Below are positions 30,393 through 32,252 of a stretch of 32,252 bases of DNA, piece after piece. The stretch spans positions 1 through 32,252 of the forward strand of contig JAFGAO010000249.1 of assembly GCA_016933615.1 (NCBI GenBank), given 5' to 3'. The stretch is from Acidobacteriota bacterium (lineage in GTDB: Bacteria; Acidobacteriota; UBA6911). A model generated the notes under the pieces. It saw only the letters and a program-made list of their open reading frames with translations. It did not search any database and had not been told where the DNA came from. The translations under genes and the position numbers were made by a program. Position 1 is the first letter of the stretch. The number at the start of each line of letters is the position of its first letter.

Positions 30393-32204
30393 TCAGGAAA
30401 TACCGTAGCGGGCCAGCTTTTTCCGCAGAGTCACGCGGCTGAGCGACAGGAGATTCGCCAGTTCGCGCTGGCTGTAGCGGCCCGAATCCACGAAATAGCG
30501 CAGCACGGTTTCCTCCACAGCATCCACAACGGTATCGCGGATCCCTGTCGGGTCGTTGCTGGACGCCAGCAGTCTGATGACCGCCTGGCGAAGCTGCGCC
30601 CGGGTATCTTCGTATGCTGTCGATGCGGCCGGGAAAAATTCATCCGGGCGATTTTCCCGGATCTCCTCAGGAAGAAGATCGAGGGATAGGCCGTTGCCCG
30701 GGCTCATGACCACCGCACGCTCGATGCAGTTTTCCAGTTCCCGGACGTTTCCCGGCCAGGAATATGCCAGAAGCGCATCCAGAACTTCTCTCGGAACCTG
30801 CGCCACATGCCGTTTGGCCTCACGGTTGTATTTTTCCAGAAAGTGATCCACCAGCAAAGGTATGTCCTGCCTGCGATCTCTCAAAGGGGGCAAACGGATC
30901 GGAATGACGTTCAGGCGATAGTAAAGGTCGTGACGGAATCGCCCGGAGCGGATCTCGGATTTCAGATCCTTTCCCGTAGCCGCGACGATACGAACATCGA
31001 CCGCAATGGTCCGGCTGGATCCCACGGGTTCCAGCTGTCTTTCCTGAAGCACGCGCAGAAGTTTGATCTGAAGACGCGGGCTCATTTCGCTGACTTCATC
31101 CAGGAAAAGGGTTCCCCCGTCGGCGGCGCGGAACCTGCCTTCGTAATCCCGGACAGCCCCGGTAAAGGCCCCTTTCACGTGGCCGAACAGTTCGCTTTCA
31201 AGAAGCGTTTCAGGAAGAGCCCCACAATTCATTTTCACCAGCGGGCCTTCCGCCCGGTCGCTGTTGTAATGCATGACGTTGGCGATCAGTTCCTTGCCGG
31301 TTCCCGTTTCTCCCGTTATCAGTACGGAGGAGCGTGACCTGGCGGCTGTCGCGGCGATCCCCAGCAGGCGCCGGATGGCGGCGCTTCCGCCCACGATACT
31401 GTCGACGCGGTATTTTCTGCGGAGCTCCTCGCCCCGGCGCGTCATCCGGTCTATTCTTTGTTCGTACCCGTATTCGCTTTCGGCCGGCGGGGGTTCCACG
31501 TCCAGGTCCAGGGGCTGCGGGACGCCGATTGCGGCTTTTCTTCCTGCGGCCTTATGGATGGTCAGCGCCCGCTGCCCGTTTGCAAGAGACACCTCTATCA
31601 CGACCTGTGTTATGTGCCGGACTTTGGCCAGGAACGCATCGCTGTGAGCGTCCTTCTCAATCAGCCAGTAAGCCAGGGTCGAAAGATCGTACAGCCTCGG
31701 ACACAAATGCCCGAACAGACGCACCACGCGGTTTTCATCCCCCCATAAATCCAGCATTCCGGTAAGGGAATCGAAAACGTAGTTCGCCGACCGGCCGTCG
31801 CGGGTGCCCACTTCGATAAGGGCCTGCTCCAGGCGCGCCGGGTCCGAAGGATCGGCGATATGGACCGGGGCATGAACCGCGTTGCGGGCCGGATCGTCGA
31901 AAAATTTCAGGAACATATCGTCGCTGTTGCCCTTGCCCGAGGAAAAGCAGTCTATCAAAGAGAAGCGCCCGGGCGACATCAGGCGGGCATACTTGGACGC
32001 GATTGTTTGCGGAGACCGGTTGAAGCTGACGTAAACGACGGGGATTCCGTCCTGCTCGCAGGAAGAGAGGAAGCTGGAGATGAAATGATCCCCCGCCACG
32101 CCGGAATCTATTTCCCAAACGAGGTTGTCTCCGGGAATGACTCCCCCGACGGCAAGGTCCACTTCGGCAATTCCGGTTGTCGCTCTGCCCGTTGGCGCCA
32201 TCAT
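30393..32204 (-). CDS. KaiC-like domain fused to a sigma-54 enhancer-binding AAA+ regulator
   Basis: A 603-residue activator of RNA polymerase sigma-54. Residues 1-225 resemble a KaiC/RadA-type RecA-fold domain (TTGIAEVDLAVGGVIPGDNL opening, VVYVSFNRSP, a Walker-B-like NYVFDSLTG near 141-149), but the P-loop that should read GxxGxGKT is EIDSGVAGDH, without the Lys, so ATP binding is doubtful. A charged linker leads to the AAA+ domain (268-495): Walker A GETGTGKE 298-305, the sigma-54 contact loop GAFTGA 345-350, Walker B GGTLFLDE 363-370, the FRHDLYYRLN region, and WPGNVREL. A Fis-type helix-turn-helix ends it (577-600, YSQRELANLLSLSRVTLRKK). There is no receiver domain, so the KaiC-like part is the likely sensor. 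A promoter abutting the ATG suggests a leaderless message; the second ATG (32201) is an equally good start. Confidence 0.9.
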   Translation of the reverse strand: MMAPTGRATTGIAEVDLAVGGVIPGDNLVWEIDSGVAGDHFISSFLSSCEQDGIPVVYVSFNRSPQTIASKYARLMSPGRFSLIDCFSSGKGNSDDMFLKFFDDPARNAVHAPVHIADPSDPARLEQALIEVGTRDGRSANYVFDSLTGMLDLWGDENRVVRLFGHLCPRLYDLSTLAYWLIEKDAHSDAFLAKVRHITQVVIEVSLANGQRALTIHKAAGRKAAIGVPQPLDLDVEPPPAESEYGYEQRIDRMTRRGEELRRKYRVDSIVGGSAAIRRLLGIAATAARSRSSVLITGETGTGKELIANVMHYNSDRAEGPLVKMNCGALPETLLESELFGHVKGAFTGAVRDYEGRFRAADGGTLFLDEVSEMSPRLQIKLLRVLQERQLEPVGSSRTIAVDVRIVAATGKDLKSEIRSGRFRHDLYYRLNVIPIRLPPLRDRRQDIPLLVDHFLEKYNREAKRHVAQVPREVLDALLAYSWPGNVRELENCIERAVVMSPGNGLSLDLLPEEIRENRPDEFFPAASTAYEDTRAQLRQAVIRLLASSNDPTGIRDTVVDAVEETVLRYFVDSGRYSQRELANLLSLSRVTLRKKLARYGIS

Positions 32205-32207
32205 TCA

Positions 32208-32236
32208 ATGTTAGAGCGCCGCCGGATCAGGGTCAA
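32208..32236 (-). promoter_or_regulatory. Sigma-70-type promoter at the KaiC/sigma-54 activator gene
   Basis: On the minus strand TTGACC (32236-32231) and TAACAT (32213-32208) are spaced by 17 bases. Only three bases separate the -10 from the first ATG, so transcription would begin near 32201, the A of the second in-frame ATG. The absence of a Shine-Dalgarno sequence agrees with a leaderless transcript. Confidence 0.45.
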
Positions 32237-32252
32237 GCGCCCCGGCTTCAGG

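Noticed and set aside
1-32252. CRISPR array, rRNA or intact transposase
   Set aside because: I saw no regularly spaced direct repeats, no rRNA-like sequence and no transposase or integrase motifs.

Overview
The window looks like a chromosomal segment from an anaerobic member of the Acidobacteriota or a close relative. The lineage clues are a von Willebrand A protein of the type expanded in Acidobacteria (13082-14008), an Oar-like TonB-dependent outer-membrane protein (26631-29417) and a small secreted protein of acidobacterial style (29476-30174). The anaerobic clues are MetV, MvhD, ferredoxin-linked glutamate synthase modules and a B12/radical SAM enzyme. I see no rRNA, tRNA, CRISPR array, intact insertion sequence or prophage.

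Layout. 1-437: start of an SLC13-type permease that runs off the left edge. 734-3434: molybdate ABC transporter modA-modB-modC (minus), preceded by a PAS-GAF-PAS-HisKA_3-HATPase-receiver hybrid kinase (3582-6332). 6472-7105: a probable remnant of a defence-type helicase facing a small orphan gene that has a good sigma-54 promoter. 7503-14008: a B12/radical SAM enzyme, a cystathionine gamma-synthase family enzyme, a beta-CASP metallo-beta-lactamase nuclease, a truncated MBL fragment, a Tat-exported DUF169 protein and a VWA protein. 14114-17648: a duplicated SnoaL-like lipoprotein candidate and an MFS transporter. 17832-26333: the main point of interest, a minus-strand gene set reading Cys-rich small protein, mvhD, metF, a divergent FMN-domain paralogue of glutamate synthase, a canonical ferredoxin/FMN glutamate synthase subunit, a glutaminase+GXGXG subunit, and metV. 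26631-32204: a TonB-dependent receptor, a small secreted protein, and a sigma-54 activator whose N-terminus is a KaiC-like domain with a broken P-loop.

How they may work together. In acetogens MetF and MetV associate with HdrABC and MvhD. Here no Hdr genes are present; split, archaeal-style glutamate synthase modules with many Fe-S motifs sit in their place. This suggests an undescribed redox assembly in which the methylene-tetrahydrofolate/methyl-tetrahydrofolate couple exchanges electrons, through MvhD and FMN/Fe-S proteins, with a glutamate-synthase-like enzyme. The first gene of the set is preceded by a textbook -24/-12 (sigma-54) element, and a sigma-54 activator of unusual architecture is encoded about 4 kb upstream. 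A second, very similar -24/-12 element stands before the orphan gene at 6800-7105. The genes and motifs are read from the sequence; the complex and the regulatory link are inference.
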